Origin: Mycobacterium paraseoulense | GTDB lineage: Bacteria; Actinomycetota; Actinomycetes; Mycobacteriales; Mycobacteriaceae | Length of the DNA: 64,000 nt | NCBI RefSeq assembly: GCF_010731655.1 | Contig: NZ_AP022619.1 | Location: 5,394,001 to 5,458,000 of the forward strand | Direction: 5' to 3' | In this document: positions 1 to 8,255 of the stretch, piece by piece | Position numbering within the stretch: the stretch's first letter is position 1 | How the letters are laid out: each line of letters starts with the position of its first letter | The notes under the pieces: generated by a model | Told to the model about the DNA's origin: nothing | Database searches by the model: none | What the model saw: only the letters and a program-made list of their open reading frames with translations | Made by a program: the position numbers and the translations under genes

Positions 1-1
1 C

Positions 2-595
2 GAGGTCGGTCTCGACGACGTTCTCGCCGAGGCCCGGCTGACCAAAGGCGCACTGTATTTCCATTTCAGCTCGAAATACGCGTTAGCACTCGCGATCATC
101 GACGAGCAGACCGCCGCGGCGACGGGCTCGTTGCAAGACCTGCTGACCCGGGGGCTGTCCGGCTTGGAGACCCTCATCGACTTCTCGTTTCTGGTGGCCG
201 CGCGGGACATCAAGTCGGATCTGTTCAGGGCGGCGTTGAACCTGATCGAGTCGGTGGGGCAATCGGAAGGGCGGCATCGGAATTTGTTCGGCCAATGGAT
301 CAAAGCCCTGGCCGCAGTCGTCGAGCAAGCCATCGGTGAGGGCGACATTTCTGAAGGCTGTGCCCCCGATGGCCTGGGACGGATGATGTTGTCCGTGCAC
401 ATGGGACTCCGAAAGACGAGCAGCCTGGACGACCCGCAGCGATTCTTATCCGACCTGCAGAAGTGCTGGACCCTGCTGATGAGCGGAATCCTGCAGCCCG
501 ACCGTCACGAGTACTTCGAGCAATTCCTCCGGCGGCGCACCGCGCTTGCCGTGCAGCAGACGCCGACACTGCGTAGCGGGAGCGCGGTCGGGTAG
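2..595 (+). CDS. TetR family transcriptional regulator (5' end outside window)
   Basis: The reading frame is open from base 2 and gives 197 visible residues, so the gene begins upstream of the window. The first visible residues hold the second half of a TetR helix-turn-helix, including LTKGALYFHFSSKYALA, the recognition helix style of the ArpA/ScbR (gamma-butyrolactone receptor-like) branch common in actinobacteria. The rest is the variable all-helical ligand domain, for which no ligand can be predicted. The TAG stop is at 593-595. The following gap contains a strong palindrome (721-738) that could be its operator, which would make the Mce-like gene downstream a possible target; that link is inference. 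Confidence 0.85.
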   Translation, partial: EVGLDDVLAEARLTKGALYFHFSSKYALALAIIDEQTAAATGSLQDLLTRGLSGLETLIDFSFLVAARDIKSDLFRAALNLIESVGQSEGRHRNLFGQWIKALAAVVEQAIGEGDISEGCAPDGLGRMMLSVHMGLRKTSSLDDPQRFLSDLQKCWTLLMSGILQPDRHEYFEQFLRRRTALAVQQTPTLRSGSAVG

Positions 596-720
596 GCGGT
601 CGGAACGGCATCGCGGCGGCTGTCGATCACGGTCGAGCTTCCGCGCCGATTGGATTGGTGTACCGCCATTTCCGCGTGTGGCCGCCGGCCTGCGCGTCCT
701 GCTGCGGCGACTCGCGATTC

Positions 721-738
721 TGCGAACGCCGGTTCGCA
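721..738. promoter_or_regulatory. Perfect 7-bp inverted repeat, SOS-box-like operator candidate
   Basis: TGCGAAC-GCCG-GTTCGCA is an exact palindrome with a 4-nt spacer, lying in the 265-bp gap (596-860) between the TetR gene and the mce gene. Its core CGAAC-N4-GTTCG equals the core of the mycobacterial LexA box (TCGAAC-N4-GTTCGA), with only the outermost pair changed. It could equally be a TetR operator. Apart from this site I see nothing distinctive in the gap. Confidence 0.4.
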
Positions 739-860
739 CGAGTGGCGGCGGTCAAGGTACATTCCTGTGGCGTTCGTTATTGCAAGTGTGTACAGAGCCC
801 CGCGCAGGGGATGAGGTTCCGCCGCGGCACCGGGGCGCGGCGCAGAGGTGAGGGGCACTG

Positions 861-2171
861 GTGACCACGTCTTCCCCGGTGCAGGTCAATTCCCAGCGCC
901 TCCCGCCGTACCGGTGGATCGCCGTTGCCGTCCTGGTGGTCCTGGCCATCGTCTTCGCGCTGGTGTATGTGCAGTTCCGCGGGGGTTTCACGCCCAAGAC
1001 GGAGTTGACGATGCTGGCGTCGCGGGCCGGGCTGGTGATGGATCCGGGCTCGAAGGTCACCTACAACGGGGTCGAGATCGGCCGGGTGGGCAACATCTCC
1101 GAGACGGTGCGCGACGGCAAGCCCGCCGCCAAGTTCACGCTGGAGGTGTATCCGCGGTATCTGTCGCTGATCCCGTCCAACGTGAACGCCGACATCAAGG
1201 CGACCACGGTGTTCGGCGGCAAGTACGTGTCGCTGACCGCCCCGGACAACCCGTCGCCGCAAAAGCTCAACCCGCACACCGTGATCGACGCGCGGTCGGT
1301 GACCACCGAGATCAACACGCTGTTCCAGACGATCGTGTCGATCAACGAGAAGGTGGATCCGGTCAAGCTGAACCTGACCCTGAGTGCGGCCGCCCAAGCG
1401 CTGACCGGGCTGGGCGACAAATTCGGGCAGTCGGTGGTCAACGCCAACGCGGTCCTCGATGACGTCAACCCGCAGATGCCGCAGGCGCGCCGCGACATTC
1501 AGCAGCTGGCCGGGCTGGGCGACACCTACGCCAACGCGGCGCCCGACCTGTTCGATTTCTTGAACAACGCGGTGATCACGTCGCGGACCATCAACGCGCA
1601 GCAGAAGGATCTGGACCAGGCGCTGCTGGCGGCGGCCGGGTTCGGCAACACCGGCGCCGACATCTTCAACAGGGGCGGCCCGTACCTGGCGCGCGGCGCG
1701 CAGGACCTGGTGCCCAGCGCCCAGCTGCTGGACACCTACAGCCCGGCGATCTATTGCACGCTGCGCAACTACCACGACGTGGTGCCCCTGACCGGTGCGT
1801 CCGAAGGCGGTTTCAACGGCTATTCGCTGAACATGAACACCGAGGCGCTGTCCGGGCTGGGGCTGCTGGCCAACCCGGTGTCGGCGGTGGCCACCATCGC
1901 CAGCCTGGTCGGCGGCTTGGCCGGGGTGGTCGGCGGCGCGCCGAACCCCTACACCTACCCGGAGAACCTGCCGCGGGTGAACGCGCGCGGCGGGCCGGGC
2001 GGTGCCCCGGGTTGCTGGCAGCCGATCACCCGACACCTTTGGCCAGCACCGGAATTGGTGATGGACACCGGGAACAGCATCGCGCCGTACAACCACCTCG
2101 ACACCGGATCGCCGTATGCGATCGAGTACGTCTGGGGCCGCCAGGTCGGGGATAACACCATCAATCCCTAG
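861..2171 (+). CDS. MCE family protein (MceA-like), orphan copy
   Basis: 436 residues. One N-terminal membrane anchor (about residues 18-41) is followed by an MlaD/MCE domain (about 45-130), then a long helical region and a Gly/Pro/Tyr-rich C-terminus. MCE proteins form periplasmic tubes that shuttle lipids in Mce transporters. Canonical mce operons carry two YrbE permeases and six mce genes A-F in a row; here a single A-type gene stands alone between a TetR regulator and an antiporter, so it must borrow partners from another locus or work differently. GTG 861 is chosen because GAGGGG lies just upstream (851-855 region). Family assignment is firm; substrate is unknown. Confidence 0.88.
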   Translation: MTTSSPVQVNSQRLPPYRWIAVAVLVVLAIVFALVYVQFRGGFTPKTELTMLASRAGLVMDPGSKVTYNGVEIGRVGNISETVRDGKPAAKFTLEVYPRYLSLIPSNVNADIKATTVFGGKYVSLTAPDNPSPQKLNPHTVIDARSVTTEINTLFQTIVSINEKVDPVKLNLTLSAAAQALTGLGDKFGQSVVNANAVLDDVNPQMPQARRDIQQLAGLGDTYANAAPDLFDFLNNAVITSRTINAQQKDLDQALLAAAGFGNTGADIFNRGGPYLARGAQDLVPSAQLLDTYSPAIYCTLRNYHDVVPLTGASEGGFNGYSLNMNTEALSGLGLLANPVSAVATIASLVGGLAGVVGGAPNPYTYPENLPRVNARGGPGGAPGCWQPITRHLWPAPELVMDTGNSIAPYNHLDTGSPYAIEYVWGRQVGDNTINP

Positions 2172-2227
2172 ATCTGCGACGTGAAGAATGCAGAATGTCT
2201 TCGTGCTGGCGCCGAGGGACCGCTGAC

Positions 2228-3412
2228 GTGCCGGGGTTCGGCTTCCACACCCTGGCGCTGCTGACCGCCATCGGCTTGGCCGGTCCGCTGTTGGCCGCGC
2301 TGCCGGGCCTACGGATACCGGTGATCATCGGTGAGCTGATCGCCGGCCTGGTCGTCGGCCGTACCGGCTTCGGCGTCCTCGATTACACCAACCCGACGTT
2401 CCAGCTGCTCGCCAACGTCGGCTTCGCGCTGGTCATGTTCGTGGTGGGCTCCCATGTCCCGGTCGGCGCCGAAGCGCTGCGGTCGTCGCTACCGCGGGCG
2501 CTGGCCCGGGCGGCACTGGCCGGCGCGGTCGCGGTGGTGCTCGGTGCCGCGCTGGCGGCGGTCTTCGGAACCGGCCATGCGGCGATGTACGCGGTCCTGA
2601 TGGCCTCGTCGTCGGCGGCGCTGGCATTGCCGGTGATCGATTCCCTGCGGTTGCAGGGACCGCAGGTGATCGCCGTGACCGCCCAGATCGCCATCGCCGA
2701 TGCCGCCTGTATCGTCCTGCTGCCGTTGGTGATTGACCTGCGGCATGCGCCCGCCGCCGCATTGGGCGCGCTGGCGGTTGCCGCATGCGCCGTGATGCTT
2801 TACGTGCTGCTGCGCGTCTCCAACGTCAGGGGCTGGCGTCGCCGCATGCACGTCTACTCCGAGAACCGCCGGTTCGCGCTGGAATTGCGGACCAACCTCA
2901 TCGTGCTGTTCGCTCTGGCAGCACTGGCCGTGAGCACGCACGTGTCCGTCATGCTGGCGGGATTCGCGGTCGGCCTGGTGTTCGCCAGGGCCGGTGAACC
3001 GCGGCGGCTGGCACGTCAGCTTTTCGGCATCACCGAGGGGTTCTTCAGCCCACTCTTCTTCGTCTGGCTGGGCGCCTCACTGCAGGTGCGCGAGCTGGGT
3101 TCGCATCCGAGACTCATCCTGCTCGGCGCCGGCCTGGGGCTCGGCGCCGTGCTGGCGCACTGCGCGGGCAGGTTGCTCGGTCAACCGTTCACCCTGGCGG
3201 TGCTCTCGGCGGCTCAACTCGGTGTGCCGGTGGCCGCCGCCACCATCGGTGCCGAGGAACACCTGCTCGTGGCCGGCGAAGCGTCGGCGTTGATGTTCGG
3301 CGCCTTGCTGACCATCGCTGCCACCTCGATCGCGGGTGCGGTCGCGTCGCGCACCCAAGTGACCAAGGGCCCTTCCGCCGCGGGACCTCCGAATCCTCGA
3401 AAGCACGACTGA
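2228..3412 (+). CDS. Cation:proton antiporter, CPA2/KefB type membrane domain
   Basis: 394 residues from GTG 2228, preceded by GAGGGA at 2214-2219; an ATG at 2195 in the same frame would add 11 residues but has no ribosome binding site and gives a charged head. The chain is almost wholly hydrophobic, with about a dozen membrane helices. The early IIGELIAGLVVGRTGFGVLD segment is typical of Na+/H+ exchanger domain (CPA2) proteins. No C-terminal RCK/TrkA-N nucleotide domain is present, so this is a stand-alone transport domain. It probably exchanges Na+ or K+ for H+, relevant to pH and membrane potential in non-growing cells. The last codons contain a DosR-type site (3359-3372) that probably serves the next gene. 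Confidence 0.85.
   Translation: MPGFGFHTLALLTAIGLAGPLLAALPGLRIPVIIGELIAGLVVGRTGFGVLDYTNPTFQLLANVGFALVMFVVGSHVPVGAEALRSSLPRALARAALAGAVAVVLGAALAAVFGTGHAAMYAVLMASSSAALALPVIDSLRLQGPQVIAVTAQIAIADAACIVLLPLVIDLRHAPAAALGALAVAACAVMLYVLLRVSNVRGWRRRMHVYSENRRFALELRTNLIVLFALAALAVSTHVSVMLAGFAVGLVFARAGEPRRLARQLFGITEGFFSPLFFVWLGASLQVRELGSHPRLILLGAGLGLGAVLAHCAGRLLGQPFTLAVLSAAQLGVPVAAATIGAEEHLLVAGEASALMFGALLTIAATSIAGAVASRTQVTKGPSAAGPPNPRKHD
3359..3372 (+). promoter_or_regulatory. DosR-type box inside 3' end of antiporter gene
   Basis: GTGACCAAGGGCCC matches the DosR half-site pattern GGGACC..GGCCC with one change in the first half. It lies 127 bp before the Rv2628-like start at 3500. Because it also encodes Val-Thr-Lys-Gly-Pro, coincidence is possible. 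Confidence 0.4.
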
Positions 3413-3499
3413 AGCACTTGCCGCCCGGTTGCGTTCGGCCCTGTGGCCCGAAGCCGGGAAGTGGTCGGATGGATTCCAAGCTCGATCGAGGAGGCCGTC

Positions 3500-3766
3500 A
3501 TGAGGTTTGCGACACGACGTCACCACCTGCGGGCCGTGCCGGTCGCGACGATGTTCCGCGTTACCGATCGTCTGCACTGCGGACGCACCGTCCGGGTGCC
3601 CGGTCACGAGATCGCACCCATCGTGTCGGCATGGCTGGCGGAGCTGGGCGCCCACAGCCCCCTGGTCGACGAGCTGGCACGGGCGGCCCGTGTCGGCGAC
3701 TGGTCGCTGGCCTGTGCGATCGGCGATCAGCTATCCGTTGACGTGGCCGTCTCGGCCGCCGCCTAG
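3500..3766 (+). CDS. Rv2628-like dormancy protein
   Basis: 88 residues. The stretch VTDRLHCGRTVRVPGHEI and the later SPLVDELARAARVGDW follow the M. tuberculosis DosR-regulon protein Rv2628 nearly residue for residue, as I recall that protein. Its function is unknown; Rv2628 is studied as a latency antigen. The ATG at 3500 is preferred because GAGGAGG (3488-3494) is five bases upstream; a longer frame from 3443 lacks such a site. It sits between the antiporter and the Rv3131-like gene. Regulation by DosR is suggested by the site at 3359-3372. Confidence 0.8.
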   Translation: MRFATRRHHLRAVPVATMFRVTDRLHCGRTVRVPGHEIAPIVSAWLAELGAHSPLVDELARAARVGDWSLACAIGDQLSVDVAVSAAA

Positions 3767-3778
3767 CCCCGCGGTATT

Positions 3779-3792
3779 GGCCCAAAGTCCCT
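3779..3792 (-). promoter_or_regulatory. DosR-type box upstream of Rv3131-like gene
   Basis: Read on the minus strand this is AGGGACTTTGGGCC, close to GGGACTTTNGGCCC. It lies 85 bp before the ATG at 3878. As the motif is a degenerate palindrome, orientation is not decisive. Confidence 0.6.
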
Positions 3793-3798
3793 CGAGCT

Positions 3799-3814
3799 AG
3801 AGCCCTCAGGCTCT
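3799..3814 (+). terminator. Short hairpin between Rv2628-like and Rv3131-like genes
   Basis: AGAGCC-CTCA-GGCTCT forms a 6-bp stem with a 4-nt loop, 33 nt after the Rv2628-like stop. There is no T-run. It could end the upstream transcript or sit near the start of the next transcript. Confidence 0.25.
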
Positions 3815-3877
3815 CGTAGAGCCGGCAGCAATCCGCGATCGTAAACAAGACTCAGCAACTCGAAGGGGACGACCGCC

Positions 3878-4876
3878 ATGAACACCCGATTTCCGGATGC
3901 CGGCACGGTCCGGACGGTCTTGAGTTTGGCATCCCGGGCACCCTCGGTGCACAACTCCCAACCCTGGCGGTGGCGGGTGGACGCGGCAAGCCTGCACCTC
4001 TACTCCGACGAGAGCCGGCGGCTGCCCAACATCGACCCGGACGGCCGGGACCTGATGTTGAGTTGCGGTGCGGCCCTGCACCACTGCGTTGTCGCGCTGG
4101 CGGCGGTCGGGTGGCTCTCCAAGGTGACCCGGTTCCCGAATCCCGCCGACCCCACGCACCTTGCGGCGATCGAACTTTCGCCGCACCGCGCCGACTCCGT
4201 CGACATTGCGCTGGCCGCGGCGATTCCGCGACGGCGAACCGACCGGCGTTACTACAGCTCCTGGCCGGTGCCGGTGGGCGACGTCGCCCTGATGGCGGCG
4301 CGGGCGGCTCGCAGCGGGGTGACGCTGTGCCAGGTCGAAGACCTCGACAACCTGCGGACGATCGTCGCCCAATCCGTTCAGGAGCACTTGAACCAGGACT
4401 ATCTCGCCGAGCTCACGACATGGAGTGGCCGCTACGCGTCGGTGGCCGGCGTTCCCGCCCGCAACACGCCCGTGCCGGATCCGACGGCGAAGATTCCGGG
4501 TCGGTTCTTCGCCGGCCCCGTGCTGCCGATGCCGCCGGACTCCTCATCGGCCGACGAAAACGCCGTCGTCCTGGCATTGGGGACCCGCAACGACGACCGC
4601 CTGGCCCAGCTGCGTGCCGGTGAGGCGACCAGCGTCGTGCTGCTCACCGCGACGTCGCTGGGGCTGGCCAGTTGCCCGGTGACCGAACCGTTGGAGACGC
4701 CCGGAACGCGCGCGGAGGTCGAATCCGACATCTTCGGCGGCAGCAACCATCCGCAGATGCTGCTCCGGGTGGGTTGGGCACCGATCAACGCCGACCCCTT
4801 GCCGGCCACACCGCGGCGCGACCTCCCCGACTTCGTCGAGTGGACGGTCGATCACCAGCACCAGGCCGTCGGCTGA
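3878..4876 (+). CDS. Acg-family nitroreductase-fold protein, Rv3131-like
   Basis: 332 residues, the same length as Rv3131. The start MNTRFPDAGTVRTVL and the RAPSVHNSQPWRW segment agree closely with that DosR-regulon protein. The family has a nitroreductase (FMN) fold arising from an internal duplication. The Acg structure in mycobacteria is reported to bind FMN but to close the active site with a lid, so a flavin store or sequestration role has been proposed rather than nitroreduction. AAGGGG lies before the ATG. Of the four Acg-type genes in this window (also 17194, 23622, 41866) this one is the most divergent, belonging to the Rv3131 rather than the Acg/Rv2032 branch. Confidence 0.9.
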   Translation: MNTRFPDAGTVRTVLSLASRAPSVHNSQPWRWRVDAASLHLYSDESRRLPNIDPDGRDLMLSCGAALHHCVVALAAVGWLSKVTRFPNPADPTHLAAIELSPHRADSVDIALAAAIPRRRTDRRYYSSWPVPVGDVALMAARAARSGVTLCQVEDLDNLRTIVAQSVQEHLNQDYLAELTTWSGRYASVAGVPARNTPVPDPTAKIPGRFFAGPVLPMPPDSSSADENAVVLALGTRNDDRLAQLRAGEATSVVLLTATSLGLASCPVTEPLETPGTRAEVESDIFGGSNHPQMLLRVGWAPINADPLPATPRRDLPDFVEWTVDHQHQAVG

Positions 4877-4917
4877 GACGGCGAATTTACGGAAACGGTT
4901 GCGGCGCAAAGGACACG

Positions 4918-5481
4918 ATGGAGACGACATTCACTTGGGATCCACGCCGTTGGCAGGTCGCGCGCGTTTTCGGCGGTAACCCGTTGCTTCGTCGCACGGA
5001 CCGCATCGAAGCACTGGCCGTCCTGGTCGCGCTGGTCGTGACCCTGCTCGCCGTCCCCGTCGGCGGCGTCGTCGGCGCGGTGACCTACGGCGCGCGGGAG
5101 CGGGTCTACACCCGAGAGGCGCACGAACGGCACCGCGTCACGGCAACGGTCGCCGATGCCCGGGTCGAGGACTTGGGCGTGACCGTCGTGCAGGCGAAGT
5201 GGCCGGGACCCAACGGCGAGCGCAGCGGAACACTGGACCTCACCGAACCCGCCAGGGCGGGTGGGACCGTCGAAATCTGGGTGGACCGGGACGGCGAACC
5301 GGTGGTCGCACCCACCCCGACCTGGCTCGCCGCGGCGGAGGCGGTCGGCGTGGCGGTGGTGACCGCGCTGGGAGTGACCATGGCGATGGCGGCTCTCCTG
5401 GCCGTCGTCCGGTCGCGGCTGGATCGAGCTCGCGACGCCCTGTGGGAGCGCGAGATCGAACTGCTCGCCGAGGCCTGGTAG
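4918..5481 (+). CDS. Rv1733c-like two-helix membrane protein
   Basis: 187 residues. A conserved head (ARVFGGNPLLRRTDRIEAL) precedes a first membrane helix at about 36-58; an extracytoplasmic domain follows (about 60-140), then a second helix (about 142-167) and a basic cytoplasmic tail. The layout and the NPL.R.TDR motif are those of the DosR-regulon antigen Rv1733c. The biochemical role is unknown. The ATG at 4918 lies 41 nt after the Rv3131-like stop, so co-transcription from the 3779 site is likely. The family has many paralogues in mycobacteria, so one-to-one orthology to Rv1733c is not certain. Confidence 0.8.
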   Translation: METTFTWDPRRWQVARVFGGNPLLRRTDRIEALAVLVALVVTLLAVPVGGVVGAVTYGARERVYTREAHERHRVTATVADARVEDLGVTVVQAKWPGPNGERSGTLDLTEPARAGGTVEIWVDRDGEPVVAPTPTWLAAAEAVGVAVVTALGVTMAMAALLAVVRSRLDRARDALWEREIELLAEAW

Positions 5482-5540
5482 CCGGCGGCCCCGATTGTCA
5501 ACCCCTATACAGCACAGTCGGACTGGCGGATGATGTGGCG

Positions 5541-6665
5541 ATGAGCCGATACGGCGAAAATTCCGGTGCCGCAACGTTGGACGCGGTCGGGCTGCACCGC
5601 CTCGTCGAGGTCCTGATGGAGCGCGGATACCGCGTCATCGGTCCGACGTTGCGCGACGACGCCATCGTCCTCGACCAACTGGACTCCGCCGCGGACCTGC
5701 CCTGGGGGTGGGGCGTCGACGTGGCCCCCGGGCATTACCGGGTGCGCCGGCGCGACGACGGCGCGGCATTCGGGCACTCGGCGGGGCCCCAGTCCTGGAA
5801 GCAGTTCCTGCACCCGCCGCGGCGCCGGCTGTGGTCCGGCAGCCGGGACGGGTTCAGCACGGCCGATTCCGACGAGGAGGTTCCGCGGTACGCATTCCTG
5901 GGAGTGCGCGGGTGTGACCTGGCCGCGATCGCGACGCTCGACCGCGTCCTCGGCCGTGGCCAGTTCCCCGACAACTCCTTCGTCCGCCGGCATCGGCAGA
6001 TCTTCGTGGTCGCGGTGAATTGCACGGAACCGGGTGGCCTGTGCTTCTGCGCCTCGATGGGCACCGGCCCCGCGGCCGGTCCGGGATACGACTTGTCCCT
6101 GACCGAGCGGCCAGACGGCGAGGACGTGACCTACGTGGTCGAGGTGGGCACCGAAGACGGCGCCGACGTCCTTGCGGCCGTTCCCCATCGGGTTGCCGAC
6201 GATGCGGAGATCGGCTCGGCGCACGCCGCGGTGGAGGCCGCCTCGCACCACATGGGCCGCCAGATGCCGGACACCGACCTGCGGAACTTGCTGCTTCGTT
6301 CGCGCGAATCGCCGCAGTGGGAGGAGGTCGCCAGCCGCTGCCTGACGTGCGGCAACTGCACGATGGTGTGCCCGACCTGCTACTGCACCAGCACCGAAGA
6401 CGTCAGTGACCTGACCGGCGAGCACGCCGAGCGCTGGCAGCACTGGGCGTCGTGCTACGAGTTCGATTTCACCTACGTGCACGGCGGCGGCAGCGTGCGC
6501 CAGTCCCCGGAATCGCGCTACCGGCACTGGATCACCCACAAGCTGGGCACCTGGCACGACCAGTTCGACATGTCCGGCTGTGTCGGCTGCGGGCGCTGCA
6601 TCGCTTGGTGCCCCACCGGGATCGACATCACCGAAGAGATGAACAAGATGGCCCGCGATGACTGA
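5541..6665 (+). CDS. hydB: Group 3b [NiFe] hydrogenase beta subunit, [4Fe-4S] dicluster
   Basis: 374 residues. An N-terminal domain with conserved GVRGCDLAAI (about 125-135) is followed by two ferredoxin-type clusters near the C-terminus: CLTCGNCTMVCPTC (about 266-279) and CVGCGRCIAWCP (about 346-357). This matches the beta subunit of cytosolic NAD(P)-linked 3b (sulf)hydrogenases, which passes electrons between the small subunit and the flavin gamma subunit. It opens a tight operon: the next start overlaps its stop by 8 nt. In M. smegmatis the equivalent enzyme (Hyd3) is DosR-controlled, as I recall, but no convincing DosR site lies in the 59-bp gap upstream, so expression may depend on read-through from the Rv3131-like promoter. 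No strong Shine-Dalgarno precedes ATG 5541. Confidence 0.9.
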   Translation: MSRYGENSGAATLDAVGLHRLVEVLMERGYRVIGPTLRDDAIVLDQLDSAADLPWGWGVDVAPGHYRVRRRDDGAAFGHSAGPQSWKQFLHPPRRRLWSGSRDGFSTADSDEEVPRYAFLGVRGCDLAAIATLDRVLGRGQFPDNSFVRRHRQIFVVAVNCTEPGGLCFCASMGTGPAAGPGYDLSLTERPDGEDVTYVVEVGTEDGADVLAAVPHRVADDAEIGSAHAAVEAASHHMGRQMPDTDLRNLLLRSRESPQWEEVASRCLTCGNCTMVCPTCYCTSTEDVSDLTGEHAERWQHWASCYEFDFTYVHGGGSVRQSPESRYRHWITHKLGTWHDQFDMSGCVGCGRCIAWCPTGIDITEEMNKMARDD

Positions 6666-7500
6666 CGGCACACCACCGTCCTCGATGGCGCCCAACCCCT
6701 ACCGGGTACGCAGCCGCGTCGTGGAAAGCCCCGATTCGGCGACACTGTGCCTCGAACCGCTCGGCGATGTCCTGCGCACCCCGCAGCCCGGGGAGTTCAT
6801 GATGCTGTACGCCTTCGGCATCGGCGAGGCGGCGATATCGATCAGCGGCGACCCCACGGTCACCGACGGTTCGATCACGCACACCATCCGCGCGGTCGGG
6901 GCGGTGAGCCGCGCCCTGCACGACGCGCAGCCCGGCGCCATCATCGGGGTGCGGGGCCCGTTCGGCACCACCTGGGGGCTTGAGGAAGCCGCCGGGCGAG
7001 ACCTGGTCATGGTCGCCGGTGGCGTCGGGTTGTGCCCCCTGCGCCCGGCGATACTGGGGGCGCTGGCGGGCCGCTCCCGGTACGGCAAGCTGACCCTGAT
7101 CGCGGGTGCGCGTTCGCGCGAGGACTTCGTGTTCGCCGCCCAGCTCGAGAAATGGTCCGCTGACCCGCAGATCGAGCTGCACATGACCGTCGACGTCCCG
7201 GTCCACGGCTGGCGCGGCGAAGTCGGCCTGGTCACCGAGCCACTGAAGCGACTCGCGCTGAATACCGACCGCACCACGGCGTTTCTGTGCGGTCCGGAGC
7301 CGATGCTGCGGTTCGCCGCGGAGGCGTTGTTGGCCAAAGGCCTGGCCGCCAAGGATATTCGGGTATCGCTGGAGCGCAACATGCAATGCGGGATCGGAAC
7401 CTGCGGCCACTGCCAGCTGGGCCAGCTGCTGGTGTGCCGCGACGGGCCCGTCGTCGGTTACGACGTCGCCGGCCCGCTACTGGCAGTCAAGGAGCTGTAA
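6658..7500 (+). CDS. hydG: Group 3b [NiFe] hydrogenase gamma subunit, FAD/NAD(P)-binding
   Basis: 280 residues. A ferredoxin-reductase-like FAD barrel (about 15-105) is followed by an NAD(P) domain ([15 protein letters not shown], about 120-134) and a C-terminal [2Fe-2S] motif CGIGTCGHC with a further Cys in LVCRDGP. This is the subunit where NAD(P)H and hydrogenase electrons meet. Its start overlaps hydB by 8 nt, and its TAA stop shares one base with the ATG of the small subunit. It can also be described as a dihydroorotate dehydrogenase electron-transfer (PyrK-like) family member, but the operon fixes its role. Confidence 0.92.
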   Translation: MTDGTPPSSMAPNPYRVRSRVVESPDSATLCLEPLGDVLRTPQPGEFMMLYAFGIGEAAISISGDPTVTDGSITHTIRAVGAVSRALHDAQPGAIIGVRGPFGTTWGLEEAAGRDLVMVAGGVGLCPLRPAILGALAGRSRYGKLTLIAGARSREDFVFAAQLEKWSADPQIELHMTVDVPVHGWRGEVGLVTEPLKRLALNTDRTTAFLCGPEPMLRFAAEALLAKGLAAKDIRVSLERNMQCGIGTCGHCQLGQLLVCRDGPVVGYDVAGPLLAVKEL

Positions 7501-8255
7501 TGGTCCCCACCCTGGCCGTGTGGAAGTTCGCTTCCTGCGACGGTTGCCAGCTGACGCTGCTCGACTGCGAGGACGAGCTGCTGACGCTCGCCGACCAGGT
7601 GCAGATCGCCACCTTCGCCGAAGCGTCGAGCTCGATGGTCGGCGGACCCTACGACGTGTCGCTCGTCGAAGGCTCCGTCACCACCCGCCACGACGAGCAG
7701 CGCATCCGCGAAATCCGCGAGCAGTCCAAGGTTTTGGTCACCATCGGCGCGTGCGCGACGGCCGGGGGAGTGCAGGCGCTGCGCAACTTCGCCGACGTTG
7801 AGGAGTTCGCCTCGCTCGTCTACGCCCGGCCCGACTACATCGACACGCTGGCGACGTCCACCCCGGCGGCCGCGCACGTCAAGGTCGACTACCAGGTGCC
7901 GGGCTGCCCGATCGACCGGGGCCAGCTGCTGGACACGCTGGCCGCGCTGCTGATCGGGCGCAAACCCCGGCTGCCGGCCAAGACGGTGTGCACCGAGTGC
8001 AAAATGCGCGGCGTGACCTGCGTGGTGGTCGCCGACGGCACCCCGTGCCTGGGTCCGGTGACGCACGCCGGCTGTGGGGCGTTGTGCCCCAGCCATCGTC
8101 GCGGCTGCTACGGCTGTTTCGGCCCGGCGGCGACGCCGCAAATCGGGACGCTGATTCCGCTGCTGCGCCGCGACGGGATGTCCGACGGCGACGTCGACCG
8201 GGTGTTCTCGACGTTCAACGTCGCGACGTTTACGGAAGAACGGGCCAAGCAGTGA
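7500..8255 (+). CDS. hydD: Group 3b [NiFe] hydrogenase small subunit (delta)
   Basis: 251 residues. The proximal cluster ligands begin with [14 protein letters not shown] (about residues 12-25), followed by GACATAGG (about 84) and PGCPIDRG (about 135), then a Cys-rich C-terminal part ([25 protein letters not shown]) for further iron-sulfur clusters. There is no Tat signal peptide, in keeping with a cytoplasmic enzyme. It transfers electrons between the active site in the large subunit and HydB. It ends with GTGA, so its stop overlaps the GTG start of the large subunit. Confidence 0.93.
   Translation: MVPTLAVWKFASCDGCQLTLLDCEDELLTLADQVQIATFAEASSSMVGGPYDVSLVEGSVTTRHDEQRIREIREQSKVLVTIGACATAGGVQALRNFADVEEFASLVYARPDYIDTLATSTPAAAHVKVDYQVPGCPIDRGQLLDTLAALLIGRKPRLPAKTVCTECKMRGVTCVVVADGTPCLGPVTHAGCGALCPSHRRGCYGCFGPAATPQIGTLIPLLRRDGMSDGDVDRVFSTFNVATFTEERAKQ

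Noticed and set aside
777..2096. 439-codon open frame on the minus strand opposite the mce gene
   Set aside because: High-GC antisense frame; its translation is Arg/Gln/His-rich without a family, while the plus frame has MCE homology.
3434..3455. TTCGGCCCTGTGGCCCGAA as a DosR site
   Set aside because: It is nearly palindromic with TTCGG/CCGAA flanks but is one base short and lacks GGGAC; kept only as a curiosity before the Rv2628-like gene.
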